From Alectoria sarmentosa (lineage: Eukaryota > Ascomycota > Lecanoromycetes > Lecanorales > Parmeliaceae), in contig WOGZ01000070.1 of the NCBI GenBank assembly GCA_009733775.1, forward strand, positions 62,001 through 126,000: a stretch of 64,000 bases of DNA, written 5' to 3'. The notes below the pieces were generated by a model that did not search any database, had not been told where the DNA came from, and saw only the letters and a program-made list of their open reading frames with translations. The position numbers were made by a program, and so were the translations under genes. Positions 22,827 to 33,868 of this stretch are shown piece after piece (position 1 is the first letter of the stretch; every line of letters starts with the position of its first letter).

Positions 22827-25800
22827 GTGGTGACATAACACCTACCACGTTGGTGTTACGCTTTTTACAGAGAGATTCCTTCGGCCATTACACCAAATGA
22901 ATGGATACAGGATAATCCGGTGTGCAAAGGGGTTCGTGGCAATCGTAAGACCACAATCTGCAAGAGGGTAGCTCGCTAACAGCACCACTGCTCAATGACG
23001 TAAGCTCTTGAAGACGCGCCAGCAATCGGTGGCCACAGCTGATACGCTTTTTGTACTTGAAAACGCTCTACAAGCACCCGAACGGCTGCTTCACCATAGC
23101 GCCACAGATCGCCTCTCACAGATGCGATACAATACAACTTACACCCTATGAATACCTCTAGGCTTGAAGAGGAACGGGTGTGCTGAGAAATGGAGATATG
23201 AGGCATTGAACCCCTCGCTTTGGGCTTTCAGCATCCTCTTAGTGACAGGCACGGCGCTCGTATTGACATGTGTACGAATTTCGCAGATAGGGCAGGAGGC
23301 CTGAGAATAATTCAATCTAGTTCCCAGCAAGAGACGTGGGTGACTTATCCCTAAGACAGTGCAGAACAATGAGGATGGACTGGCTGCTTGCAACAGTGCT
23401 ATGCCCTAGGTTGCCAATTTAGGGATCAATTAATCCGCTTTCTTTTCAAGACGAGCTCGTATTGACACTGTTTGAGGCCGTGGAGCCCCTGATTGACTCC
23501 ATTCTGCTGTTCTAATACCAGAATGTATGCCATCTTGCGTCTTTTTCCAGCCCCAAAACAAACACAGAGCAGTACTAATACTTGCACCCTCGGGACGTGT
23601 TTTCAAAATCAAGAAGAGAGGCTTGGCAAGCTCCCAGGATATTCATGTCTCAGCCGAGCTCGTACGCTTTCTGCAGGAACTTGGCCAATAACAAACCAAG
23701 CGTGAATATCGCTTGACCTCTTGTTCCAACTCACATCTTCATCATCGCAAGAGACTCCACATCCAAAGCAGCAGATGTCACCTGACACCAACATGGCAGG
23801 GGTGCTGCAAGTTCATCCAGTCATGGTTCTGATGCGTTGCCTTTACGCTACCCAGACTTTTCTAGGTGTTAATTTGCTCTACGATAACAAGATACGGTGA
23901 GTAGTCCGTGTCCAAATGTCCTCTTCAATCTTATCGTACTCCAAATGTGTCATCCCCGCTGCCCCGATGCCAATGTGTGATCTAGTGACCCACGGAGTCG
24001 AGATCCATCTCGTGAAATCTGTGCTGTCCCTCGCTCTTACCTTCTTTCTTATTCTAATTCAACAGCTTTGGACAAAGCCACGCCAGCAGCGCAACCCCAA
24101 TCGCAATAAAGGGGGAGCACGACATCCGGTGCAGTCTGACCGTTTCGGCAAACGTCCGAGTTGGACTTTCCTCTGGCACTACTCGAATTCCTTTGGGACA
24201 ATGTCGAAGCTGTGAAAGAACATGATGTTGCAGATGTAATCAGCCTTTCGGAGTAAAGCTTGTTGGAGTGTCCGTAGGGTCTTGGCAAGATGATGTGGCC
24301 TTAATACTCGGCGCGAGACTTCTGTCGTCTTAATGCTGGTTTCCGTGCCAGTATGGCCTTGTCAAGATACCGATTCGACTTGTAAATCAACTGTAACGAG
24401 TACAACACAGTCATAAGATCTTCATCCGCCCGCAACACAACGTTGATAATTTAGATCCAGGGGACGAACAGACGAGAACTCATTCCTTAGAAAGGTACAT
24501 ACCTGGGCACTTGCGAAAGAAATCAGGATGAACAAGGACAAGAGGAGGCAGGATTGTGGGAAGAGACTTGACAATAAGTCAACATAGTGAGGAAAGGGTT
24601 TAGGCGACAGAAGGGGAGGTTGGAATGCCAGGGTTCAAGGCGTACATGATACATTGGAACCAGGTCCCCAGTCGAAGAAATAGACTGAAAGTTTTACAGG
24701 AGACGCAGTAGAAAAGAATGAGCCAGGAGAACGATGGGCAGAAGGAGACGGAAAGAAAGAAGCGCAGGCTAGATCGACCTGCTTATGCCCTCACCACGCG
24801 CAGCCTTTCTGCACGTAAGATCAGAAGGCAAATCGGGGATGGGTTCAGGTGGTCATGATCCATAGGAGGGCATCTGTACGCTTCTTGGCGTTCGGGTTTG
24901 ACGAATGGAGTCGGACGATTCGTCGGCTTGACCGGATGGGTTGGATACGCTGATGCCGATAACCCGCGCCACTCACACTCGCTCAGTTCTTGGCCATTCA
25001 ACTGCTGCTGATCTGGTGTCAGCTATTTGATAGAGATCTTCTGGAGGTCAGGTCTCGTTCAGAAGTTGAAAGGAGTGCTACTACTGTTGCTATTGCTATT
25101 AGAGCCGATCTCGGATTTCTTGGGCTTGAACCCTCTTTCAGAAGCCGCGATGACGGTGATAGCGAGATCCTGAGTAGGTCTATTGAGGAACAATGATATC
25201 ATATAATGATGGTATCATACTTACAACATTAAAGGAAGCGAGGAGGATGAGCCTCGTGCGCCTTGCTCTCTTGAAAGCCAGGATTGAGTAAGCAAATCGT
25301 GGCCTTGGCCTGGACCCTAGCAATGGAAAATATTCGAATGTGACCACCATGACCCAGAGCTGCATAGGAAGAGGATAGTAGAGCTCAAGGGCATCATCAT
25401 ATTGGGCGAGGTGACATCGTAACTAGTGTGTAATTGAAAACTAGGCCTACCTATCTCTCCAAGAAGAGGGCACAGACCCCTTTTACAACATAAAACTCGA
25501 GTGCCTTCGGCATCTAGTCAAACATCAATCTATCTTTTGCCTTCTCTTTTCTTAAGCAGCCATTTAGTATACAAGTAGAAGATCCGGTCCATCATAGTCT
25601 GGATCCCACGCAAAGGTACGTCTACTCAAAGGCAGAGGGATCTGATGTGTTATCGATACGTTGAACGGGCCTTTTTCGTACTCAAAGGCAACAGTAAAAC
25701 AAGTGCCAAACAAAGGCCATGCGAAGCTCTCCTACTGAAAAAGCCGTGTGAGACAGAAGCCAACAGTGAATTACACCGTTCACGATAGAAATCGAACACA

Positions 25801-26007
25801 TCTCTTAATCATCTAAAGACTTCACGTTTCATGTAGATCTCAACGAAAACCAGGCTTGCGAAAATTGAGAGTTGGAGCGAAGTCCGAGGCGGATTTACCC
25901 TGTGGGGCGTCATGTAGGCCGCAAATGGATGCGCTGAAATATCCGCCCAAGATGTCTTCAGTTTCTACCTCACATTCAGATCTCATTACTCGTACCTGGG
26001 GATGCAA
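22827..26007. other. Long gene-poor region (3.2 kb) with dispersed repeat A copy 2
   Basis: The largest stretch without a recognised gene. Open frames are short on both strands and lack conserved character. The only repeat I can tie to another place is 23468-23509 (repeat A). No tRNA, rRNA or transposase remnant was found. It may hold lineage-specific non-coding transcripts or decayed repeats beyond recognition by eye. Confidence 0.5.
23468..23509. repeat. Dispersed repeat A, copy 2
   Basis: The second copy of the 42-bp repeat at 2157-2198, same orientation, 40/42 identical. It shares the TGGAG...CTCCA potential stem and the core GCCCCTGATTGACTCC. Confidence 0.75.
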
Positions 26008-27420
26008 TTAGAAGTGCGGCAGAAAAGCAGCCCAGTTGACAGACTCGTATGCACTCGGCGGCAAAGCTCGAAGATTAATGAAACCCTCAATGATGACATA
26101 CCCTCTGGAGAGGCAGTATACTACGCAGCACCCCAGTATAGGTAGAATCGCCTTCAGAGGAATGTCTTGCGCTGGGTCGTGTGGGTATGAGTTGTTCTTG
26201 AGTGGGCCAAGGAACTTCTCGACGCGGCAAATCAAGCAGAAGCGTGCTGGGGTCATTGTATTGGCTTGGCAATGAAGCTTCTTATCTCCCTCTGCATGAC
26301 GCCCTACCCTTCTTGTTCGGACGGCTGCCGGTATCTCCCAGGCGTAGATATGTACGATCCAGTACATCAAGATGGCGCTTATGATTCCCAGAGTTGTAAT
26401 ATGCCACAGTAGCTTCTCAGTATGGGTTGGGAATATGAAGTTCCATCCACTGATGTGGACTGCAGCATAGCCGGTCTGGAATAGGAAAAGTATGCACATG
26501 GTGGTGTGAGTAAGAGGAGGGTAGTAATCGTCCGCGATCTTGTCGATGGGCCGCTGCTTGGAAGCAAAGGTGATATTGAAGAACTTCCTAAGAGTGCCCA
26601 TCCAGTATGACCAGTACAGGGTCCACGACCAGTCCCCGTGTCCAGCAAAATCTAGAGGAGTTCTTTTGTACGGCGCTTTGGCTCGGTCACCAGCATCGAT
26701 GAGAATCTTTCGGATTGTGGCATTAGGTTTGATGATAGTGGCCCTTCCAATGTCGACTGGCTTGTAGTACCAGAAGTAATATGTGCCAAGGGTGCAGATG
26801 ATGAAGCCAATGGTTGCCAGTTCTAAAATCGTGATTGCAAGGTGCTGGAACGCCCTGCCAACGGCTGCAATTAGGTACCAAGATATCTGGAGGACTGTTA
26901 TAAGACGAACGAGAGTATCGACTTTGTTTCTTTCCTTGATGAGCTCTTGCTCGATGGCCACATCTGAATAGGGCACGTATTTGTTGACGACGAGATAGAA
27001 GACTTGCTCAGCGTCGAGTGGGAATGGTGTCCACTGTTCTGTCTCGGAGTAATCAGGGTGTAACACAAAGCCGCCCATATCTGCGTGGAAGGCATGTCTC
27101 ATTGACCATTCTGGATCTCCAGAGTCGGATAGTGGATACCCAGAACGCTTGAATTTCTCAACGGAGCGACGCGCAGAGCACCATTGCCCTATCGCTATCT
27201 GAAAGGTGAATTCAGGTCCTATAAAGGTCAGACAGGCCATGAGAGATTTGCGATAACCACGCTTCCATCTGCCGAAAGAGGCCGGGAAGACGTTGAGACA
27301 TAGGACAGTCCAGCTGCAGAGGACGAGGGTGATGCAACTGCCGACCAAGATTTCGTACGTCCCTCGGCCATTTGGTGAAGAGGTCCAGCCTTGTAGGGGT
27401 AGATCGTGGGATGAATTCAT
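26008..27420 (-). CDS. Multi-pass membrane protein, uncharacterised fungal family
   Basis: A single open frame giving 470 aa from the ATG at 27420; the frame is open further upstream but without another ATG. About six hydrophobic segments are visible: YEILVGSCITLVLCSWTVL near the N-terminus, LITVLQISWYLIAAVG, ILELATIGFIICTLGTYYF, TMCILFLFQTGYAAVHISGW, ITTLGIISAILMYWIVHIY, and ILGCCVVYCLSRGYVIIEGF near the C-terminus. The segment GPEFTFQIAIGQW after the first helices is typical of a large, often expanded fungal family of integral membrane proteins with no known function. A first exon further upstream, encoding a signal sequence, cannot be excluded. I do not propose a function. Confidence 0.75.
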   Translation of the reverse strand: MNSSHDLPLQGWTSSPNGRGTYEILVGSCITLVLCSWTVLCLNVFPASFGRWKRGYRKSLMACLTFIGPEFTFQIAIGQWCSARRSVEKFKRSGYPLSDSGDPEWSMRHAFHADMGGFVLHPDYSETEQWTPFPLDAEQVFYLVVNKYVPYSDVAIEQELIKERNKVDTLVRLITVLQISWYLIAAVGRAFQHLAITILELATIGFIICTLGTYYFWYYKPVDIGRATIIKPNATIRKILIDAGDRAKAPYKRTPLDFAGHGDWSWTLYWSYWMGTLRKFFNITFASKQRPIDKIADDYYPPLTHTTMCILFLFQTGYAAVHISGWNFIFPTHTEKLLWHITTLGIISAILMYWIVHIYAWEIPAAVRTRRVGRHAEGDKKLHCQANTMTPARFCLICRVEKFLGPLKNNSYPHDPAQDIPLKAILPILGCCVVYCLSRGYVIIEGFINLRALPPSAYESVNWAAFLPHF

Positions 27421-27581
27421 GAGGAGGCAAAGCGGTCTAGGAGACCATGCCGTACAGCAAGGGAACAAGATATGTTATCCACAAACCAGAGACCAATAGT
27501 ATGGTTCTATATAATCGATGAGGTGAATTCGACGAGAGTAGACTGATGGAGAAAGCAATCTTGGGGATATGACTCGAGCAA

Positions 27582-27616
27582 GGAAAGGGAAAGGGAAAGG
27601 GAAAGGGAAAGGGAAA
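27582..27616. repeat. (GGGAAA)n microsatellite
   Basis: Near-perfect hexanucleotide run of roughly six units, purine-only on the plus strand, about 165 bases upstream of the membrane-protein start on the minus strand. Confidence 0.9.
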
Positions 27617-27726
27617 TGAACAGCAAGGAGGATAGAGAAGTATCGTGTGGGTAAGGCGAGATCCGAGTTGAATGCTGGGGCTATTCTGATCGCATACATA
27701 ACATACATACGAGTAAGAGGAAGGCT

Positions 27727-27773
27727 GTCACACTGTTACACTGTCACACTGTCACACTGTCACACTGTCACAC
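27727..27773. repeat. 8-mer tandem array (GTCACACT)
   Basis: Almost six copies of GTCACACT, with one GTTACACT variant in the second unit. Confidence 0.92.
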
Positions 27774-28385
27774 ATGCGAATGCCGAATCTTGGAAGGAAG
27801 CATTCAAGATGGATGACGATTAACGCCGGATTGCATCCACGAGAGGTTTCATCCGTGCACACTGCATCAACTTCCCTAGCACGTCTGATACGCACTAGAT
27901 AGATGAAGTAAGTAATATTTGGTCGCTTGTTTACTGCTCACTCCCCAAAGAGAAAGAGATGGTCAGACTTGGAGTGCAGCCTCTTTCCGTCGGTCGTCGA
28001 GCGAGGCCGAGCGGATAGTCGAGAGATTCCATCTGCTGTCCATTGCAGCACGCTCAATTGAACATTGGCTCTAGGCTAGAAGGACGAAATATTGAGAATG
28101 AGCGGTAATCTACAGCTGGCCTTGTTTTCTAAACAGACACCATGCAGATTGCAGAGAAGGGTGGTGTTGATACGGTAAAGTACCTTAGGTAACTTAAATT
28201 GATGGCTTCCAAGTTCAGCCTGCAAACCCTGCATGCACCATCCGACTAAGTAAAGTACGGTACGATACTTTAATGTAGAGTAGGGCGGCAAACCGAGGGG
28301 ATTGGCCAAGCTCAACTTTAAAGTACTGGCGGTACTTCACCTTATTAATACATGCGCGGATTTGGTGTAACCTGACAAATACAAT

Positions 28386-28433
28386 GAGAAGTTGAGAAGT
28401 TGAGAAATTGAGAAATTGAGAAATTGAGAAATT
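28386..28433. repeat. 8-mer tandem array (GAGAARTT)
   Basis: Six exact-length units: two GAGAAGTT followed by four GAGAAATT. The ordered change of variant suggests unit-wise expansion of the later form. Confidence 0.92.
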
Positions 28434-28577
28434 GAGGATTACTGGATGAGATTGAGATTGATGCTCTAAAGTAAATAACAACCTTTGTGCTTTATGCTTG
28501 ATGCTCTAATTTTGGCATGTGATCCCCTGCGAGGCTGCATAAAGTAGTCATGGGTAGTATTGGGTACTTACTTTCAG

Positions 28578-28618
28578 CTTTCCTCTTCCTCTTCCTCTTC
28601 CTCTTCCTCTCCCTCTTC
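28578..28618. repeat. (CTCTTC)n microsatellite
   Basis: Pyrimidine-only hexanucleotide run, about six units, slightly interrupted at its 3' end, 475 bases upstream of the DHCR24-like gene. Confidence 0.88.
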
Positions 28619-28821
28619 ACCAACGTCCTCCAATGACATCTCAAATGCTAGATGAGAGTTCCCGCACACTTGTTCCATTTGGCACTCGCGTCCTTGTTAG
28701 CGCTCTAGCCCTCGACAATCAAGTAATCATGGGACGGCACAGATTCGTCCCCTTTTCTCTCGAGCTCGGCTCGAGAGATGCTATCCTGCTCCAGCTACTG
28801 TATATTACTTCACTCCATCAC

Positions 28822-28868
28822 AATATATATACACACACACCCACACACACAGACATATACATATATAC
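28822..28868. repeat. AT/AC dinucleotide microsatellite
   Basis: A compound run of AT then AC dinucleotides, returning to AT, in non-coding DNA upstream of the gene at 29092. Confidence 0.88.
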
Positions 28869-29091
28869 GTAATGCTCTTTTCAAATGCGTTATGGCTCCA
28901 TTGATGTGTACGTCAATGCTTCAATCCGTTTCTCTCGCTGAACATCCAACCTCATCGACACCCCTCTCCTGGATACAAACAATCTTGCAACCCCCAGCCT
29001 TGTAATTTCCGAGCCTTTATCTATATATTCCAGTCGTTTTCAACGAGCATAGCGTAGCGGTCGCTGGCCTCAATCCCATCACCGGGTATTC

Positions 29092-30615
29092 ATGGAGAGC
29101 CACAATGGTGCCGTCAAATCCATTGCTGCTCAAGTCCGAGCGTTCAACCAACGAAAGGAGCCGTTTCGCATCTATCATGGCTCTACCAACAGTACACGTC
29201 CATCTAGGCGTCAGCGAGATCAGATGGTCGACATCAGTAGCCTGAACCATGTCCTCCAAGTCGATGCCCAGGCCAAATTTGCTCTCGTGGAACCCAATGT
29301 ACCTATGGATGCGCTGGTAGAAGTAACGCTCCGTCACGGTCTAGTGCCGCCGGTGGTCATGGAGTTCCCTGGGATAACAGCGGGTGGCGGTTTTGCTGGT
29401 ACTGCCGGTGAAAGCAGCTCCTTCCGATATGGCTTCTTCGATAGGACCGTTAGCTGGATCGAGATTGTACTCGCAACCGGAGAGGTGGAGACGGCTTCAA
29501 CTGTCCTGAAATCGGATCTTCTCTATGGTGCTGCTGCCTCTTTTGGTACCTTGGGGATAACCACCCTTCTCAAGATTGGACTGAAAGAGGCCAAGACACA
29601 CGTGGAGCTCAGCTACTTCCCGGTCAACAGCATGTCTGAAGCGTTGGAGAAGTTCAAACAAGTCACTAGGGACTCCTCGATAGACTACGTGGATGGAATT
29701 CTCTTCGCTTCCAATGCTGGTGTAGTATGCTCAGGGCGATTGACGAACGGAGCACGCGGTAACGTCCAGGGCTTCGCCCGTCCAAGTGATCCATGGTTTT
29801 ATCTCCATGCTCAAAAGCTCCTCGAACAATCATCCAGTCCCACCGTAGAGTCGGTTCCTTTGGTTGACTATCTCTTCCGTTACGACCGTGGCGCGTTTTG
29901 GTTGGGGACCTACGCTTTCAAATATTTTCTCACCCCTTTCAACGGCATTGGACGTTGGGTACTGGATTACTTCATGCACACTCGAATCATGTATCACGCG
30001 CTTCACAAGAGCGGCCACTCAAAAAAGTACATAATTCAAGACATTGTTGTACCGTACGCGACTGCCAACAAATTCCACGAGTATGTCGATGAGTCTTTAG
30101 GTCATTACCCGCTGTGGCTTTGTCCTATCCATCAAAGAGGACAGTCACAGCAGGCTCCACAAGGACCGCTTGCCGAAAAGCCTAAGCCTAACGACCCAGA
30201 AATGCTCCTCAATTTTGGTGTTTGGGGCCCCGGGCCCAGCAATCCGCGCGCCTTCGTGGAGGCCAATCGGAAATTGGAACACAAAATTCAAGAACTCGAG
30301 GGTAGAAAGTGGCTTTATGCCCACACATATAATACAGAAGAAGAATTCTGGGAAATGTATGATCGCAAAAGTTATGATGCTCTGCGAGCTAAGTACCAAG
30401 CCACTTACTTACCAAATATATATGAGAAAGTCAAGGTCGACGTTGAAGGAGAGGAGAAGGCGATGAAGGAATCCTGGGTAGTCTACCTGCTAGCTATATT
30501 CTGGAGTATTTGGCCGCTGAGTGGGTTATATGGTGTTTACAAGGCAACCTCTGGTGGAGATTATCTGCTGCCTCGTAGTGTCTGGTGGAATGGGGTGCAG
30601 AAATTGAAAGGATAG
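29092..30615 (+). CDS. FAD-binding oxidoreductase, DHCR24 (Delta24-sterol reductase)-like
   Basis: An intronless 507-aa protein. The N-terminal half is a PCMH-type FAD-binding domain with GSTNSTRP, FALVEPNVPMDALVEVTLRHG, and the characteristic EFPGITAGGGFAGTAGESSS followed by GFFDRTVSWIEIVLATGE. This layout is that of DHCR24/Diminuto proteins. The C-terminal half has substrate-domain features (QDIVVPYATANKFHEYVDE, YPLWLCPI) and ends with a hydrophobic segment, VVYLLAIFWSIWPLSGLYGVY (about 462-482), that could anchor it to the ER. In animals and plants DHCR24 reduces the sterol side chain. Ergosterol synthesis does not need this step, so the substrate in a fungus is open. The N-terminus lacks the membrane helix found before the FAD domain in animal DHCR24. 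Confidence 0.82.
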   Translation: MESHNGAVKSIAAQVRAFNQRKEPFRIYHGSTNSTRPSRRQRDQMVDISSLNHVLQVDAQAKFALVEPNVPMDALVEVTLRHGLVPPVVMEFPGITAGGGFAGTAGESSSFRYGFFDRTVSWIEIVLATGEVETASTVLKSDLLYGAAASFGTLGITTLLKIGLKEAKTHVELSYFPVNSMSEALEKFKQVTRDSSIDYVDGILFASNAGVVCSGRLTNGARGNVQGFARPSDPWFYLHAQKLLEQSSSPTVESVPLVDYLFRYDRGAFWLGTYAFKYFLTPFNGIGRWVLDYFMHTRIMYHALHKSGHSKKYIIQDIVVPYATANKFHEYVDESLGHYPLWLCPIHQRGQSQQAPQGPLAEKPKPNDPEMLLNFGVWGPGPSNPRAFVEANRKLEHKIQELEGRKWLYAHTYNTEEEFWEMYDRKSYDALRAKYQATYLPNIYEKVKVDVEGEEKAMKESWVVYLLAIFWSIWPLSGLYGVYKATSGGDYLLPRSVWWNGVQKLKG

Positions 30616-31011
30616 TTGTCCAAAGTTGCGGCTGTCTGAAGAGTCATGGGAGCGTCTCTGGTGTTGGGAGACTCGTGTGTAGCACAGTATTAGAATACGT
30701 CGTGGGCCGCACATAGTCCGCATCGCTCTGCTGAAGACGGGCAATTAAATTGTTCAGAACCTGAAATTTGAAAATTTTTCCCAAGACTCTGCACACAGAC
30801 ATAGAACAGTGCCTCTAAACCTGTAGCACAAAGGCCTGACTCGAGCCTGAAGCTCTAGGGCGCCAAGCCCGACTCATAGCCGAAGGTTCTCGCTTACTAA
30901 TCAAAAGCAGGTCGCGCACGGAATTTCATCAGTTCACAACTCGACTTTTTGAATGGGTACAGCAAAGCTCTGCAAGCCTCACCAATTTCGCCCATTCCTA
31001 TCTCCGCCAAG
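30616..31011. other. Spacer between the DHCR24-like gene and eIF3c
   Basis: 396 bases, tandem orientation. It should hold the 3' UTR of the upstream gene and the eIF3c promoter; no specific element is recognised. Confidence 0.5.
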
Positions 31012-33699
31012 ATGTCCCGATTTTTCACACAAGGCGATAGCTCCAGCGAGAGCAGCTCTTCAGACGAGGAGGAGCTTTACAGCGAGGAAGAAGGCGTACC
31101 AAAGTCCGAAGAAGAGTCAAGCGAGGAAGAAGAGGGATCAGAGGAGGAGGCGTCATCGTCCTCGGATGAAGGGGGAAAGTCCGGAGTCTCCAAGTTCTTG
31201 CGAGATGTAGCCTCGAGTGATGAGAGCGAAGATGAAGACAAAGTCACAGTCGTCAAGAGCGCGAAAGACAAAAGACTGGAGGAACTGGAAGGCGTAGTCA
31301 AGGTTATCGACAATGCCTCTAAGATTGGTGACTGGAGCACAATAGCAACTGGCAAGCCCAAACGATTCTAGATTACAGTCTGAAGACCGCTAATCTTGGG
31401 CCTCTACAGAATTTGACAAACTCAACAGGCAGGTAACAAAGATAACAGCTTCGGAGAAAGCCCCCAAAGTCTACGTCAAGACTGTATCGGATCTAGAAGA
31501 TCTCATGAATGAAGCAATTGCAAAACAAAAGGTCTCAACGAAGAAAATGAACGCTACAAACGCCAGGGGGCTTAATGCCATGAAGCAAAAGATCAAGAGA
31601 AACAACAAAGACTACACTACGGAGATCGAGAAGTATCGAGAGGACAAATTTGATTACATGATGTCAGAGGAAGAGGAGGAGGTTGTGCCCGTCGAAAAGA
31701 CCAAGAAGCCAAAGGTGTCGTACGCGGAGGGAATCGATGCTGGAGATGACGAAGGCTTCTCGACTGTAGGCCGGGGAGGCAAAACGCTACAATACACTCC
31801 TGAGAGCATTTTGAAGCATCTTCGATCAATTGTGGAGTCTCGAGGGAAAAAGAACACAGACCGGGCAGAGCAGATCAGAATAATGGAGAAGCTGCTTGAG
31901 GTCGCGGATACGCCGTATCGCACCATCCGAGTTCTTCTCACCATAATAGCAACCCGCTTCGATTTGACCACCGGCTCGACAGCGACTTTCATGTCTCAAG
32001 AAAATTGGAAATCTGCCGAACATGAGTTTGGCAGACTTCTCGAAACACTGGAGACGAACCGAAGCTTGGTCGTTGTTGAGAACGCTGAGGAGTGGGACGA
32101 CGACGAGAAGCCACCGCAACCTGCAGCAGGAGAGAAGCTAAAGATCCCTGGAAGCGTCGTATCAGTAGTTGAGCGTCTGGATGACGAGCTCACGCGCTCG
32201 CTGCAGCACATCGACCCTCATACAGCTGAATACATAGAAAGACTACAAGATGAGCAAGCTCTCTACACCGATATCCTGCGGGCTTTGCTCTACGTCGAGA
32301 ATCTGAAACGGGATGAAAAGCTTGAACAGTCGGACGATGCTGCGAACCGTGTTGTGATGAGGCGGTTGGAGCACGTCTACTTCAAGGTACCTAATATATA
32401 TCCTTTTGGGATCACAGATCGCTGAAAATATATCAATAGCCGGCACAAGTCGTGCACATCCTCGAAGAAAACGCTTGGACAGCAATACCATCCCAACTCG
32501 ATTCTTCCATCACTCCTCGTGCCAATGACGCAGACATAGATTCCCTGGTCCAGACATTAAGCACTTATCTTTTCAAACACAGCGCGGATATCATTCGCGC
32601 AAGAGCCTATCTTTGCCAAGTTTACTACTTCGCGCTGCACGACCACTATTACAAAGCCCGAGACATGCTGTTGATGTCTCACTTGCAAGAAACCATTGCA
32701 AACTTCCCCATCAATACCCAAATTCTGTTCAACCGTACTCTGGTGCAAGTTGGTCTGTGCGCTTTTAGAGCAAATCTAGTCTACGAGTCGCAAAACACCC
32801 TTCAAGAAATCTGTGGTAGCGGACGGCAAAAAGAGCTTCTCGCCCAAGGCGTTATGATCCAGAGATACTCACAAGTAACACCAGAACAAGAGCGACTGGA
32901 GAGGCAACGACAATTACCATTCCACATGCATATCAACCTTGAGCTGCTTGAATGTGTCTACCTGACATGCTCGATGCTGTTGGAGATCCCTCTCCTGGCA
33001 CAGACTGGGTCGTCACCAGACATCAAGAAGCGAATCATCAGTAAAACGTACCGCCGTCTATTAGAGTTCCACGAGCGCCAGATCTTTACTGGACCGCCTG
33101 AAAACACTCGGGACCACGTCATGCAAGCCTCAAGAGCACTAGCTGCCGGCGAGTGGAAGAAGTCTGCTGACCTCATCAACTCAATCAAGATCTGGGAATT
33201 GATGGCCGAACCAGAAAAGATCAAGGACATGCTGTCAGCTCAAATACAAGAAGAAGGCTTGAGGACGTATCTCTTCACATACGCTCCATTCTACGACACT
33301 CTGGCAGTGGGCACACTGGCATCCATGTTTGAGCTTTCAGAGAGGAAGGTTGCTGCTGTCGTCAGCAAGATGATCTCGCACGAGGAGCTGGCAGCAGCTC
33401 TTGACCAAGTCAACAGCGCCATCATCTTCCGAAAAGGCGTTGAACTGTCGAGACTGCAAAGCCTGGCTCTTACGCTCAGTGACAAGGCTAGTGGTCTGAT
33501 AGAGGCAAACGAGCGGACGTTAGAACAAAGGACACAGGGTACAGCGAATGCTTTCGAGCGACAAGGCGGCCAAGGGGGTAGGGGTGGACGTGGTGGGAGA
33601 GGCAGAGGCGGAGGCCAAAGAGGAGACCGTGGCGGTTCGAGAACTCGTGGAGGACAGCAATTCGGCGGTGGTGCCCTTGGTGGTGCAATCAAAGCTTAG
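31012..33699 (+). CDS. NIP1: Eukaryotic translation initiation factor 3 subunit C
   Basis: The core eIF3 scaffold subunit, contacting eIF1/eIF5 and the 40S ribosome. Exons are 31012-31351, 31410-32386 and 32440-33699 (858 aa). The N-terminus begins [20 protein letters not shown] and is highly acidic. [11 protein letters not shown] opens the conserved N-domain. The PCI region lies around [17 protein letters not shown] to KISNSA-type sequence (here [27 protein letters not shown]). An RGG-type tail ([17 protein letters not shown]) closes the protein. Intron 1 (31352-31409) uses a GC donor (ACTG|GCAAGC) with a normal TACAG acceptor and a CTAAT branch site; only this splice gives GAA TTT GAC (EFD) in frame. 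Intron 2 is 53 nt and standard. The start at 31012 matches the usual family beginning. Confidence 0.94.
31352..31409 (+). other. GC-AG intron in eIF3c
   Basis: A 58-nt intron with donor GCAAGC instead of GT and acceptor TCTACAG. It contains CTAAT about 17 nt before the acceptor. No GT donor in the neighbourhood yields the conserved junction into EFDKLNRQ. Confidence 0.75.
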
Positions 33700-33868
33700 A
33701 GACGATCGCGTTCCTTCATTTCTTGCTGCGGCGACCACAAAATCGAGTTCATGCATGTATTCTGATGACTACTGGCGCTATGCTGTTAGTCGAGCATAGG
33801 CAGGGGGTATCATTGATCGCAAATAGAAGAGATGACGCTCATTACTCCACATTCCACACTCCATGCTC

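Larger units (their letters stand above)
27421..29091. other. Repeat-rich divergent intergenic region
   Basis: 1.7 kb with a striking density of simple sequence: (GGGAAA)n at 27582-27616, an 8-mer array at 27727-27773, another 8-mer array at 28386-28433, (CTCTTC)n at 28578-28618 and an AT/AC run at 28822-28868. No gene was recognised. It separates two divergently transcribed genes, so the arrays lie in promoter DNA. Confidence 0.7.
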
